Assembly: GCA_964542435.1 (NCBI GenBank)
Contig: CAZIVE010000012.1
Coordinates: 1 to 43,001 of the forward strand
Direction of reading: 5' to 3'
DNA length: 43,001 nt
Origin: CAZIVE01 sp964542435
GTDB lineage: Bacteria > Bacteroidota > Bacteroidia > Bacteroidales > Tannerellaceae
The notes under the pieces are model-generated. The model saw only the letters and a list, made by a program, of their open reading frames with translations, was not told the origin of the DNA and searched no databases. Of this stretch, positions 8,068-16,666 are shown one piece after another (position 1 is the stretch's first letter; each line of letters starts with the position of its first letter). The translations under genes were made by a program, and so were the position numbers.

Positions 8068-10506
8068 TTAGATGTTGGCAATAGAGATGATGTCGGCGAA
8101 TACACCGGCAGCTGTCACACCTGCACCGGCTCCGTAACCTTTTATGATCATCGGGTAATCGTGATAACGTTCCGTTGAGATCATGATGATATTGTTACTT
8201 CCCTCGAGATCATAGAAGGGATGATGTGTGTCCACTTCGCGCAGTCCGACTTCACATTTCCCGTTCTCCATCTTGGCGACGAAGCGGAATCTCTTTCCTT
8301 CTGCTTCTGCCTCTTCGCGTTTAACTTCGAAATCTGCATCCATATTGCGGATGTTTTTCCAGAAGTCGTCCAAAGAGCCTTCGAAGTACTTCTCCGGAAT
8401 AAACAGATTGCGCTTCACGTCGTTCTGTTCCACTTCGTAACCGGCTTCACGTGCCAGAATCACAAGTTTCCGTATCACATCCTTTCCGCAGAGGTCGATG
8501 CGCGGATCAGGTTCGGCATATCCTGCCTCTTTTGCCTTGCGGATCGCTTCGCTAAAGGGAGTATCTTTGCTTATGGTGTTGAAGATGAAGTTCAGCGTAC
8601 CCGAAAGAACCGCTTCCAGCTTCAGAATATGGTCACCGCTGTTGATGAGATCGTTCATCGTGTTGATGATCGGCAGTCCTGCGCCCACATTGGTCTCGAA
8701 GAGGAACTTGATGCCGCTATGGCGAGCTGTCTCTTTCAATTTCTTGTAGTTGCTGTACGATGACGAAGCGGCTTCCTTGTTGGCAGCGACCACCGAGACG
8801 TTGTTGCTCATCAAGGTTCCGTACAATGCCGCGATGTCTGTGCTTGCCGTACAATCCACGAAGACAGAGTTGAAGATGTTGGTCTTGAGGATCTCATCGC
8901 ATAGCATACTGGGATTGCTTTCCTGACCGTTTTCCTTCAGCTGCTCGCGATAGTTTTCCAAATCAATGCCTTCGCGTTTGTATATAGCCCGATGAGAGTT
9001 GGCAATGCCGACCACATTCAGTTTCAGTCCGTTTTGTTGCATCAGTTTGGGTTGTTGGATGCGGATCTGTTCGATCAGGTTTCCACCGACCGTTCCCACG
9101 CCGACGATGAAAAGGTTGAGTACTTTGTATTCGGACAGGAAGAAGGAATCGTGGATGGAGTTGAGTGCTTTGCGCAGATATTTCAACTTGATGACGAACG
9201 AAATGTTGGTTTCCGAAGCGCCCTGAGCACATGCAATGACACTGATGCCGGCGCGTCCGAGTGTTCCGAACAGTTTGCCTGCGATACCTGGCGTACGTTT
9301 CATGTTCTCACCGACGATAGCGACGGTTGCAAGATCTTTTTCCGCAATCATGTCGCTGATTTCGCCCTGCTGCCGTTCCAGTGCAAATTCCTCATTGAGC
9401 ACTTGTACCGAAAGATCGGCGTCCGCGTTACGAACAGCGAAAGTCGTATTATTCTCTGAACTTGCCTGTGACACCATGAATACGCTGATGCCGTTTTGTG
9501 CCAAGGTTCGGAATATCCTGTAGTTGACACCAATCACGCCGACCATGCCGAGACCTTGAACGGTGATCAAACAGGTATCATTGATGGAAGATATACCTTT
9601 AATAATGGCCTTCCCGTCATCTTTCGCACGATCCTTGGAAATGTAAGATCCCGGAGCGTCCGGATTGAACGTGTTCTTGATTCGGATAGGAATGTTCTTA
9701 TGATAAACGGGATAGATCGTAGGTGGATAGATCACTTTCGCACCGAAGTTGCAAAGCTCCATAGCCTCCGTGAAACTGAGTTTGTCGATTACGTATGCCG
9801 AACTGATCACGCGAGGATCGGCTGTCATGAATCCGTCCACATCGGTCCAGATCTCGAGGATGGAAGCGTCGAGAGCCGTTGCCAGAATAGAAGCGGTGTA
9901 ATCGGAACCGCCGCGGCCGAGGTTGGTGACTTCGTTGTTCTCCGCGCTTGAAGCGATGAATCCTGGAACCAGTGCTACTTTAGGCAGCGTGCTGAAAGTT
10001 TCACGGATCAGTCGGTTCGTCAGTTCAAAATTGACGATGTGTTTGTTAAACTGTTTGATCGTCCGTATGAATTTGCGGGAGTCATAGAGAATCGCTTCGC
10101 TGATGACGTTGGAAACGATCAGTGAAGAGAGTCGTTCGCCATAGCTTACGATGGTGTCGGAAGTCTTGGGTGAAAGATCGTTGATGAGGTAAACGCCCTT
10201 CAGAATGTTGCCCAGTTCGTCGAGCAGCACCATCACTTTGCGTTGCACTTCAAGTCGAATCCATTTGTCAGCGATAACGCCTTCGATGACGTCAAGGTGG
10301 CGCGTGATGATTTCCGAGAGTTGTTTCTCGTAACCCACATCGCCTTTAGCTGCCATTTCGGATGTGGAAATAAGTTTATCGGTAATTCCGCCGAGTGCTG
10401 AGACTACCACAATGACAGGCTCATCAACGGCTTCAACAATTTTCTTTACATTCAGAATGCTATCTACGGAACCTACGGATGTTCCGCCGAATTTCATTAC
10501 TTTCAT
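8068..10506 (-). CDS. thrA: Bifunctional aspartokinase / homoserine dehydrogenase
   Basis: Catalyses the first and third steps from aspartate to threonine and methionine. The 812 residues contain an N-terminal aspartokinase (KFGGTSVGS at 5-13, NLGRGGSDYTA near 195-205), two ACT-type regulatory segments (about 312-455) and a C-terminal homoserine dehydrogenase with the nucleotide-binding GVGTVGGN (469-476) and the catalytic-region pattern AGYAEPDPRIDLCGKDV. Length and domain order match E. coli ThrA, which is inhibited by threonine through the ACT domains. The next gene starts 15 bp after its stop. A long leader with a possible attenuator precedes it (10594-10713). Confidence 0.97.
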   Translation of the reverse strand: MKVMKFGGTSVGSVDSILNVKKIVEAVDEPVIVVVSALGGITDKLISTSEMAAKGDVGYEKQLSEIITRHLDVIEGVIADKWIRLEVQRKVMVLLDELGNILKGVYLINDLSPKTSDTIVSYGERLSSLIVSNVISEAILYDSRKFIRTIKQFNKHIVNFELTNRLIRETFSTLPKVALVPGFIASSAENNEVTNLGRGGSDYTASILATALDASILEIWTDVDGFMTADPRVISSAYVIDKLSFTEAMELCNFGAKVIYPPTIYPVYHKNIPIRIKNTFNPDAPGSYISKDRAKDDGKAIIKGISSINDTCLITVQGLGMVGVIGVNYRIFRTLAQNGISVFMVSQASSENNTTFAVRNADADLSVQVLNEEFALERQQGEISDMIAEKDLATVAIVGENMKRTPGIAGKLFGTLGRAGISVIACAQGASETNISFVIKLKYLRKALNSIHDSFFLSEYKVLNLFIVGVGTVGGNLIEQIRIQQPKLMQQNGLKLNVVGIANSHRAIYKREGIDLENYREQLKENGQESNPSMLCDEILKTNIFNSVFVDCTASTDIAALYGTLMSNNVSVVAANKEAASSSYSNYKKLKETARHSGIKFLFETNVGAGLPIINTMNDLINSGDHILKLEAVLSGTLNFIFNTISKDTPFSEAIRKAKEAGYAEPDPRIDLCGKDVIRKLVILAREAGYEVEQNDVKRNLFIPEKYFEGSLDDFWKNIRNMDADFEVKREEAEAEGKRFRFVAKMENGKCEVGLREVDTHHPFYDLEGSNNIIMISTERYHDYPMIIKGYGAGAGVTAAGVFADIISIANI

Positions 10507-10593
10507 CGGTGTTGTATCTTTTTAAGCACAAGACCGGCGCATGATATCGTCGGTTATAATTAATAATAGGAAAATAATTAAATGAAAATAGAA

Positions 10594-10713
10594 GCAATCG
10601 GACAAATGATTGCAGGAGGCAACATGCTTTGATGTTGCGGATGGTTACTTGCAGATTCTTACCCCCCAAGGGGTCATAAGCGCCCATGTATTGTATGCAA
10701 AAGCTGCATCCAT
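10594..10713 (-). promoter_or_regulatory. thr operon leader with possible leader peptide and attenuator
   Basis: On the minus strand, a 22-codon ORF (ATG at 10713, TAA ending at 10645) reads MDAAFAYNTW followed by ALMTPWGVRICK. Seven bases later comes hairpin 1 (GCAACAT/ATGTTGC, 10638-10619), then hairpin 2 (GCAATC/GATTGC, 10613-10594), followed by a U-rich tract. The 3' arm of hairpin 1 (TTGC) can instead pair with GCAA of hairpin 2, so the two structures exclude each other. This is attenuator-like, but the codons show no run of Thr, Ile or Met, so the sensed signal is unclear. Confidence 0.45.
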
Positions 10714-10751
10714 GATTTTAATCTGGTTTAATTTTTTTCTTTTTGACGCCG

Positions 10752-10782
10752 CAATATTACGCATTATTTTCCAATTTGCAAT
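10752..10782 (-). promoter_or_regulatory. Probable thrA operon promoter
   Basis: Read on the minus strand: ATTG (10782-10779), 19 bases, TAATATTG (10759-10752), one mismatch from TAnnTTTG. It would give a leader of about 240 nt before thrA. The remaining bases up to the porin stop (10783-10861) hold nothing I recognise. Confidence 0.5.
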
Positions 10783-10861
10783 CTTTTTCTTTTGATTCGT
10801 GACATTTTATTTCGTATCAGTCGAATTGAGTGACGATTAGAATAGATTTTTCTTCACATCT

Positions 10862-11917
10862 CTAAAACTTCATCACGAACTCTACGACGAATTTGTCCTT
10901 TTCGCTCTCTTTCGGATTGCCATTGGCCTGATAGAAGTACTTTTCATAGTTGATTCTGATGTCAGACTGAAACGGTTTGCCGAGACTGAGCGTGATTCCT
11001 CCTGTAAGACGTTGACGCGCATAATCTGTCGTAGTGAGTCGTCCGTTGGAAAGTTTCATTCCGTCGCTGTAGTCAGTCATGAAATCATAGCGGCCGAGGA
11101 ATGAGATTTTCTTGAAGTACCGTTTGAGCGGAAGATCGTAATTGACGAATGCATCCACAGCATGTACCTTATTATATAGGTTATCCGCATAACACTTGTA
11201 AAGATATTCACCTTCGATATGCCAATGTGAATCCTGATAATAGATTCCCGCATCGTAGGTTTGGATACGTACGGAATCAGGCTTTGTCCTTTGTGCAGAG
11301 AGCGTGAGATTCCAGTTCTTGGCGAAAAAGAACTGAGCTTTGGTGGAAAAGTTCAATTTTTTATGCCAGACCTTCTGATTGGTCAATCCCGAACCGTTAA
11401 AGAAACCACCTTCGAGAATAACGGGATGTTCAGGATAGAATCTGTAAGTCATCATCGCTCCGACATCACGCACATTTCCTACTTGTTTACCGATAAAGGA
11501 ACGATTGGCGAAATACTGATCGTTGGGAGAACGTTTTGCATCGATTGTAAATGGAACGCGCATTTGTCCGATGGTGAACTCGAGAGAACGACCTGAGTCT
11601 TTCGTTTTTGTGCTGTCTGCAAACAAATCGAACAGTTTGTAATTGACATAAGCATCCAGCATCTTGATTTCTCCTTCATCCGAAAGATCGATTTCCGCTT
11701 TGTAACATAAAGAGGGCGATCCAACCAAACCGGAAAAATTGAAGCGTGCATTCCGTACTTCAAAACGATGCGAATCTATATCCGGCTGGTATTCATATTT
11801 GCCTCTGATTACGCCGTGAACGCTTGGAGTATAGCTGACTTCCTGTGCGAATGCATGGAATGGCAATCCAAGGATTGTCCATAAGAATATGATGGGGCTG
11901 AATTGTTGGATTCTCAT
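10862..11917 (-). CDS. Outer-membrane porin, phosphate-selective O/P type
   Basis: A 351-residue exported beta-barrel protein. A signal peptide ends near residue 24 (PFHAFAQ). The mature part is rich in alternating aromatic and polar strands with aspartate- and lysine-containing turns, and the last residue is phenylalanine (FVVEFVMKF), the usual sorting signal for outer-membrane barrels. The stretches IRGKYEYQPD, RFEVRNARFNFSG, EFTIGQMRVPF and VRDVGAMM resemble OprO/OprP-type porins found widely in Bacteroidota. Substrate specificity cannot be read from sequence. It is transcribed alone from a -7 box at 11938-11945, with thrA downstream on the same strand behind its own promoter. Confidence 0.82.
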   Translation of the reverse strand: MRIQQFSPIIFLWTILGLPFHAFAQEVSYTPSVHGVIRGKYEYQPDIDSHRFEVRNARFNFSGLVGSPSLCYKAEIDLSDEGEIKMLDAYVNYKLFDLFADSTKTKDSGRSLEFTIGQMRVPFTIDAKRSPNDQYFANRSFIGKQVGNVRDVGAMMTYRFYPEHPVILEGGFFNGSGLTNQKVWHKKLNFSTKAQFFFAKNWNLTLSAQRTKPDSVRIQTYDAGIYYQDSHWHIEGEYLYKCYADNLYNKVHAVDAFVNYDLPLKRYFKKISFLGRYDFMTDYSDGMKLSNGRLTTTDYARQRLTGGITLSLGKPFQSDIRINYEKYFYQANGNPKESEKDKFVVEFVMKF

Positions 11918-11937
11918 TTGCCGCTGATTACTGGTTA

Positions 11938-11945
11938 CAAAAGTA
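11938..11945 (-). promoter_or_regulatory. -7 box for the porin gene
   Basis: TACTTTTG on the minus strand fits TAnnTTTG and lies about 20 bases before the porin ATG. The nearest TTG upstream is 25 bases away, too far for a good -33. Confidence 0.6.
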
Positions 11946-12051
11946 GAAGCCTATTGTTTCAGCGTCGTTGCAACGTTGTTACAAAACTGTGAAGTCCACT
12001 TTTCTCATCATATAAACCACAAATGATCTATGAAAACTGCCTTCTTTTATT

Positions 12052-12059
12052 TATCTTCG
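12052..12059 (+). promoter_or_regulatory. Possible -7 box for cutC
   Basis: TATCTTCG is one mismatch from TAnnTTTG and lies about 20 bases before the ATG at 12080. It supports that start over an in-frame ATG at 12023, which would lie upstream of the transcript start. Confidence 0.45.
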
Positions 12060-12079
12060 CTAAAAATTCGATCAAGACT

Positions 12080-12811
12080 ATGAGCAGGATAATAGAGATT
12101 TGTGCCAATTCAGCTCAGAGCTGTTTGGAAGCGGAGTTAGGAGGAGCAAGGCGTGTTGAACTTTGTGCCGGGATTCCCGAAGGAGGAACGACGCCAAGCT
12201 ACGGCGAGATCTATACGGCACGAGCTCTCACTTCCTGGATTGATATCAATGTCATCATTCGACCTCGCGGCGGCGATTTTCTATATACACAGAGTGAAGT
12301 CCGTTCGATGATGTCAGACATTGCCTTGTGTAAACAGGTTAAAGTCCACGGCGTCGTGTTTGGATGCTTGAAGCGCGACGGCCATTTCGATCTGCCTTTG
12401 ATGAAGCAGCTGATAGATGCCGCTCGTCCACTTTCCATCACTTGCCATCGAGCCTTTGATGTTTGCAACGATCCTTTCAAAGCCTTGGAAGAACTGATTC
12501 AATTAGGCTGTGACCGCATCCTCACTTCCGGACAAAAACCGAATGCTGTGGAAGGCATTCCGATGATTCGGGAATTGGTAAAACGTGCCAAGGGACGCAT
12601 CATTATCATGCCTGGTTGTGGCGTGAGACCAGATAATATAGCGATGATCGAGAAAGAGACAGGCGCTAAAGAGTTTCATTCGTCAGCGCGCAGTATCCTT
12701 CAGAGCCAGATGGAATATCGGAACGAAGATGTTCCGATGGGCTCTTCAGCCGTGACATCGGGTTATGAAACAGCACAAACCGACCGACAAATCGTCAGGC
12801 AGTTATTGTAA
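12080..12811 (+). CDS. cutC: CutC family protein
   Basis: A TIM-barrel protein of about 243 residues. CutC was first linked to copper homeostasis in E. coli, but its biochemical role is unsettled. Family signatures are EICANSAQSCLEAELGGARR followed by VELC, then PEGGTTPSYG, VIIRPRGGDFLY, HGVVFGCLKRDGHFD, ITCHRAFD, RILTSGQKPNA and IMPGCGVRPDNI. I start at 12080 (MSRIIEICANS) because this matches the family N-terminus. The 19 extra residues from 12023 are hydrophobic, not conserved, and upstream of the likely transcription start. It is divergent from the porin and convergent with the DUF5606 gene. The family is certain, the function less so. Confidence 0.95.
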   Translation: MSRIIEICANSAQSCLEAELGGARRVELCAGIPEGGTTPSYGEIYTARALTSWIDINVIIRPRGGDFLYTQSEVRSMMSDIALCKQVKVHGVVFGCLKRDGHFDLPLMKQLIDAARPLSITCHRAFDVCNDPFKALEELIQLGCDRILTSGQKPNAVEGIPMIRELVKRAKGRIIIMPGCGVRPDNIAMIEKETGAKEFHSSARSILQSQMEYRNEDVPMGSSAVTSGYETAQTDRQIVRQLL

Positions 12812-12835
12812 CCTATATATATAATGTATAGAAGA

Positions 12836-12859
12836 GGAATAATCGGATTCGATTATTCC
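12836..12859. terminator. Hairpin between convergent cutC and DUF5606 genes
   Basis: A perfect 10-bp inverted repeat, GGAATAATCG (12836-12845) and CGATTATTCC (12850-12859), with a 4-base loop. It overlaps the DUF5606 stop codon. The flanks are only moderately T-rich, so a shared bidirectional terminator is likely but not certain. Confidence 0.6.
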
Positions 12860-13305
12860 TTAGCAGCGCTGTCTTCTTCCGGTTTCTCTTCAGCAGCTTC
12901 GTCCTTCTCGCTAGAGAAATCAGTCAGATTCTCTTTGACAAGCAGATTATACCAAGAGATGATTTTGCGGATATCACTCGGATATACGCGGTCACGATCG
13001 AAATTAGGCAGGATCTCTGCAAAATAGGCACGCAGTTCGTCCGGCTTGGCAGCTTTTAAATCCATTGCGATAGCAGCGCCGTTCTCTTTGGTCTGAATAG
13101 TCGTCAACACTTTGCTCAATGGAACTTCTTCATCTTCGGTGTAGATAGCGATGTCGCCGAGAGAAACCACCTTATCCTGAGGATAAGCCGGCACTTTCTT
13201 ATGTTCGAGCAAGGATTCGACGATAAGCATATTCTTTCCCTGAGAAATTCTCTTGTACAATCCCGGTCTTCCCGTGATTGCTACGATTGTTTTAAGCATG
13301 TCCAT
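12853..13305 (-). CDS. DUF5606-domain protein
   Basis: A 150-residue cytoplasmic protein restricted, as far as I know, to Bacteroidota. The N-terminal part (LKTIVAITGRPGLYKRISQG followed by KNMLIVESL) forms an SH3-like beta segment. A helical part follows (PDELRAYFAEILPNFDRDRV, SDIRKIISWYNLLV), and the tail is disordered and acidic (EAAEEKPEEDSAAKE). The start is the ATG at 13305; a second ATG two codons on (13299) is an alternative. It has its own promoter at 13341-13371 and lies 109 bp beyond coaE on the same strand. No function is known and I assign none. Confidence 0.85.
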   Translation of the reverse strand: MDMLKTIVAITGRPGLYKRISQGKNMLIVESLLEHKKVPAYPQDKVVSLGDIAIYTEDEEVPLSKVLTTIQTKENGAAIAMDLKAAKPDELRAYFAEILPNFDRDRVYPSDIRKIISWYNLLVKENLTDFSSEKDEAAEEKPEEDSAAKE

Positions 13306-13340
13306 TTCTTTTCAAATAAAATGTTTGACTTTAGTGTTTG

Positions 13341-13371
13341 CAAAAGTAGCAAAAAATGGTCTATATTCAAT
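13341..13371 (-). promoter_or_regulatory. Promoter of the DUF5606 gene
   Basis: Read on the minus strand: ATTG (13371-13368), 19 bases, TACTTTTG (13348-13341). Confidence 0.7.
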
Positions 13372-13414
13372 GTGTTTGCTAGAGATTTTTGAATTTATTG
13401 GACTTCAATCCTTG

Positions 13415-14011
13415 TTACGCAACAGGTGAAGTTGTACCCAATAATTGCCCAACGAGACTTTCAACTTGTGGAATCAGAGGCATCTGATCGTCGTTGGTGA
13501 TGGTGAAATCACAATGCATGCGCTTTTCTTCTTCGGATTTCTGACTTCCTATTCTCAGAAGCACGGCATCACGACTTGTATGATCGCGTTCTATCGTTCG
13601 TGCGATGCGCATTTCCAAAGGCGCATAGACGAGCAAACTGTAATCCACAATCTTGTCAATGCTGCTTGCGAAGAGAATAGCCGATTCGATGAGGCATATT
13701 TCGGAAGTCTGTCGTCCTGCCCATTCCAGAAAATCCTTTCTGACGACAGGATGTATGATGGAATTGACGATGTTGAGATGCTCTTCATTCCCAAAAATAA
13801 ACGAAGCCAGTTCCTTTTTGTTCAATTGGTTTCCGACATAGACATTTTCGCCAACCACTTTTTCAAGTTGTTCTCGAATTAGCGGAGATGAATTTACAAT
13901 CCTTTTCGATTCGTCGTCTGCCGTATAAACCGGAAAGCCCATGACGGAGAACAGTGTTGAGACGACTGATTTGCCACTTCCGATACCGCCGGTAATTCCA
14001 ATCTTGATCAT
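13415..14011 (-). CDS. coaE: Dephospho-CoA kinase
   Basis: Last enzyme of coenzyme A synthesis, phosphorylating the ribose 3'-OH of dephospho-CoA. It has 198 residues, the usual length. The P-loop is GGIGSGKS (8-15). Other family stretches are GFPVYTADDESKRI, the NSIIHPVVRKDFLEW segment and the ESAILFAS strand with YAPLEMRIARTIERD. The start overlaps the stop of the upstream ybbR-like gene as ATGA (14008-14011), indicating coupling in a yajC-ybbR-coaE unit. Identification is secure. Confidence 0.96.
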   Translation of the reverse strand: MIKIGITGGIGSGKSVVSTLFSVMGFPVYTADDESKRIVNSSPLIREQLEKVVGENVYVGNQLNKKELASFIFGNEEHLNIVNSIIHPVVRKDFLEWAGRQTSEICLIESAILFASSIDKIVDYSLLVYAPLEMRIARTIERDHTSRDAVLLRIGSQKSEEEKRMHCDFTITNDDQMPLIPQVESLVGQLLGTTSPVA

Positions 14012-15018
14012 TCGTCTTTGATTTGTTCCAGAAGAAAGTCAATCTTATCCGGATCGATCTTCACATTTTTCATCCACGACGGCTTCTTATTCAATGAAAC
14101 GGGAAGGCTGGTTCCACTCACATCGTCCATGTTGGGAAGAGTGACGGAAGCGGAGAACATCGTCTCGTTGATCTCTTTGAAACGGGAAAGAGGCACGTTG
14201 CAAGTGATCTTAACGGTGGAAGGAAACATGCGGATGCGAAAATGGTCCGGAATATTGGTGCATTGTACATCAATTTCGATAGACTTCTCCGTAAATTCCT
14301 CAATAGGAATGGTCACTTTGACGATTCGGCTATTCAATTTGGCCCCTTTCACAGCCATCAGTTTTAACTTTTTCACGACGGTCTGGTTTCCATTTTCCAC
14401 TGTCGTAAACGACGTCTTCACTTGATGAAGTGTGTCGAGAACCTGTTGTGGCGCATAAACCTGCACCTCTTGAGGTTGGATGAGAATATCTCCGGCAATC
14501 TGATAACCCGCTTCGGTGTGAATCTCTCCATTGAAGGCAACCATGATCTTTTTCCATTGCATCGGACTATACGTCAGATACAGTTCGGATGGATCAAATG
14601 AAATCAGTTGCGTAGTTACTTTCAATTGCTTGAAAATAGCGTTTTCGATTGCTTTGTGGCTAAAGGTGAGGATTCCGCTTTTGCCTTTCGTTGCGTGCAT
14701 CGTGACGGTGATAGGAACAAACGTTCTTCCCAACATATAGTTGAGTAGTACGCTACCTTTGTCCTTGATCTTTACATTGAAGGCTTTGGGCAGCGTCTTA
14801 GTGAACGCCATTTCAGCGGGGACATTTTTGTAAGTGACTGGTATGGCAATATTGACTTCATATTTCTCCTGCATGCTTTGGAGCATCCAGAAGCAGAAGG
14901 AGAGGAAGACGAAGGCTAAAAAAATAAGGGCTTCCTTCCATCTTTGAGGATGCGAGAAAGCCTTTTCCTTTTGATCGGCAGGCTTAAGCGAACTCTTTGT
15001 AGGTTCTGACTGCGCCAT
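14008..15018 (-). CDS. YbbR-domain membrane protein
   Basis: A 336-residue protein with one N-terminal transmembrane helix (about 28-46, ALIFLAFVFLSFCFWML) and a large extracytoplasmic part made of repeated YbbR-like beta domains (about 55-135, 140-230, 235-330). In Firmicutes, the YbbR protein CdaR controls a diadenylate cyclase. No cyclase gene is adjacent here, so that role cannot be assumed. It sits between yajC (16 bp upstream) and coaE (4-bp overlap), an arrangement common in Bacteroidota. The domain call is good; the function is unknown. Confidence 0.85.
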   Translation of the reverse strand: MAQSEPTKSSLKPADQKEKAFSHPQRWKEALIFLAFVFLSFCFWMLQSMQEKYEVNIAIPVTYKNVPAEMAFTKTLPKAFNVKIKDKGSVLLNYMLGRTFVPITVTMHATKGKSGILTFSHKAIENAIFKQLKVTTQLISFDPSELYLTYSPMQWKKIMVAFNGEIHTEAGYQIAGDILIQPQEVQVYAPQQVLDTLHQVKTSFTTVENGNQTVVKKLKLMAVKGAKLNSRIVKVTIPIEEFTEKSIEIDVQCTNIPDHFRIRMFPSTVKITCNVPLSRFKEINETMFSASVTLPNMDDVSGTSLPVSLNKKPSWMKNVKIDPDKIDFLLEQIKDE

Positions 15019-15034
15019 GCTTGATCAGCGTGTT

Positions 15035-15346
15035 TTATTTCTGCTGTGCGTCTTCTGCAGATGCAAAAACTGAAGTCTTGTCAATACGGATCTTAATGCC
15101 GTCTGCGATTTCGACCATCATATAGACGTCGCCAATCTCACGGATTCTACCATAAACGCCACCAGAGGTAATAACCTTATCGCCCACTTTGAGGGCTTCG
15201 CGTGCTTTCTGGACCTCTTTCTGCTTTTTCTGCTGCGGACGAATCATGAAGAAATAGAAAATAGCTACGATGACGACCAGCATGAAAATGCCTGACCACT
15301 GCCCGCCTCCGGCTTGTGCTTGTAGAAGAATACTAAGTATTTCCAT
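15035..15346 (-). CDS. yajC: Preprotein translocase subunit YajC
   Basis: A small 103-residue membrane protein that associates with SecDF and the SecYEG translocon. A single N-terminal helix (about 18-36, GIFMLVVIVAIFYFFMI) is followed by the diagnostic RPQQKKQKEVQKAREALKVG segment and a small beta domain (KVITSGGVYGRIREIGD, VMVEIADGIKIRIDKTSV). It is the first gene of a unit with ybbR and coaE and has a likely promoter inside the nusB 3' intergenic region. Confidence 0.96.
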   Translation of the reverse strand: MEILSILLQAQAGGGQWSGIFMLVVIVAIFYFFMIRPQQKKQKEVQKAREALKVGDKVITSGGVYGRIREIGDVYMMVEIADGIKIRIDKTSVFASAEDAQQK

Positions 15347-15390
15347 AAATATAAATGATTAGTTATGTTGTCCTTAAAAAGGATTTGCTA

Positions 15391-15398
15391 CAAATGTA
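15391..15398 (-). promoter_or_regulatory. -7 box for the yajC-ybbR-coaE unit
   Basis: TACATTTG on the minus strand matches TAnnTTTG. An ATTG lies 22 bases upstream, slightly too far. A short palindrome (TCCTTAAAAAGGA, 15371-15383) lies just downstream, in the leader. Confidence 0.6.
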
Positions 15399-15408
15399 AG
15401 ATTAATTA

Positions 15409-16335
15409 TTAGTTTTTCAGCAATAACTTTTCGCTTTTTAGCTCCTCAACGATCGAATTCAATACGCCGTTTACAAACTGCGAGCTGTTGGGCGTGCTGT
15501 AGAATTTGGCTGCATTGATGTATTCGTTCAGCGTCACTTCGATTGGGATGGAAGGGAAGTTGAGTAGTTCGGCAAGTGCGACCTGCATGATGATGAGGTC
15601 CATCGTAGCTACGCGTTCTGTATCCCAATTGCGCATGTGATAATCGATACGTGAGCGATAATCAGCACCTTTCAGAATAGACTGGCGGAAAAGCTGCGTC
15701 GCAAAGTTCTTGTCTTCGTTGTCGTTATACATCGGAAGAAGTTCCTGCCGGCTGCCTTTGGACTGTTCAAACTGGTTGATGGTTTTCATGACGAATGTCT
15801 CGACGATCTCGATATCATCGTTCCAGTAGATACTTTTGTCGCCCAGATATTCCTCGATATCATCATTACCGCCGATCACCTTCTTGAATATCGTTCGCCA
15901 GAATGTTCTATCTGTCTCATACGAATCATCGGGATTCTCGATGTATTCCTTATAGACATCCGAAGCGAGGATCAGGTCGAGGACGCTTTTGACGAAGTCG
16001 GCATCGTCGCTCCAGGAGATTCCTTCTGACGCTACATATTTTTTTAGAGAATCGTTGGCTGAAATTTGGGTGGCAAGACGGTTGTTCACCAATCGCATGT
16101 TCGGATTCTTTTCCTCTTCGGTAGGAAGATATTTACTCTTCTTCGCCTCAATGATGCGGTATTGGAGGTTGGTTACTTCCGGGATGAGTAGCAGAAAATA
16201 GTTGTAAAGGTCGTATGACTTCTGCAAACTAAATAATAATTCGTTTTCGGAAATCCCCAGGTCGCTGTTTTCATTCTGATAATATGAATACACTATCTGC
16301 AAGACCTTGATACGGATTAAAACCCTGTTGATCAT
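15409..16335 (-). CDS. nusB: Transcription antitermination factor NusB (long Bacteroidota form)
   Basis: RNA-binding factor that joins NusE (S10) on boxA in rRNA transcripts. The C-terminal part (about 200-300) is the NusB fold, with DYRSRIDYHMRNWDTERVAT, MDLIIMQVALAELL, PIEVTLNEYINAAK and QFVNGVLNSIVEE. The N-terminal extension of about 150 residues makes this roughly twice the length of E. coli NusB, typical of this phylum. I start at 16335 (MINRVLIRIK). A longer frame to 16461 has a non-conserved leader and would cross the promoter at 16377-16408, so it is rejected. Confidence 0.94.
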   Translation of the reverse strand: MINRVLIRIKVLQIVYSYYQNENSDLGISENELLFSLQKSYDLYNYFLLLIPEVTNLQYRIIEAKKSKYLPTEEEKNPNMRLVNNRLATQISANDSLKKYVASEGISWSDDADFVKSVLDLILASDVYKEYIENPDDSYETDRTFWRTIFKKVIGGNDDIEEYLGDKSIYWNDDIEIVETFVMKTINQFEQSKGSRQELLPMYNDNEDKNFATQLFRQSILKGADYRSRIDYHMRNWDTERVATMDLIIMQVALAELLNFPSIPIEVTLNEYINAAKFYSTPNSSQFVNGVLNSIVEELKSEKLLLKN

Positions 16336-16376
16336 CTTATAAAGCTTCTGTTTTGATAATTCGCTGCATTTCGCCG

Positions 16377-16408
16377 CAAAGATATGACAAATCGTGAGTA
16401 TAGCCAAA
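16377..16408 (-). promoter_or_regulatory. nusB promoter, perfect consensus
   Basis: On the minus strand, TTTG (16408-16405), 20 bases, TATCTTTG (16384-16377). A second TATCTTTG lies upstream (16466-16459) without a clear -33. The rest of 16336-16666 (331 bp without a gene) is T-rich and holds only these sites and the divergent DUF3276 promoter. Confidence 0.85.
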
Positions 16409-16558
16409 TTTATTTGATGGGCGTTGGCACATCCGTCTCTCTTTGTTTTGCGAGCGTGCAAAGATAATGATTCTTTTGGAGATTCTCGTTAACACATTCT
16501 TTTTTCGGCTCTTCTCTTCCTTTTTTACCTTCTTAAGTCTAAAATTTTTCTTTTTTTT

Positions 16559-16590
16559 GTTGCCTATTGCAAAAAAAACTTTCATATTTG
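16559..16590 (+). promoter_or_regulatory. Promoter of the DUF3276 gene
   Basis: GTTG (16559-16562), 20 bases, CATATTTG (16583-16590), one mismatch from TAnnTTTG. Confidence 0.6.
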
Positions 16591-16666
16591 TTTCGTTTAT
16601 GGAACAGGAGACGTTGTGCTTCTTTTATATTTTAGGCTTTGTTGATTTTATTAATGATGATGGATT

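Noticed and set aside
10460..10687. A 75-codon minus-strand ORF overlapping the thrA start
   Set aside because: It overlaps thrA in another frame and has a low-complexity, basic translation. The shorter 22-codon ORF fits the attenuator layout better, though neither is proven.
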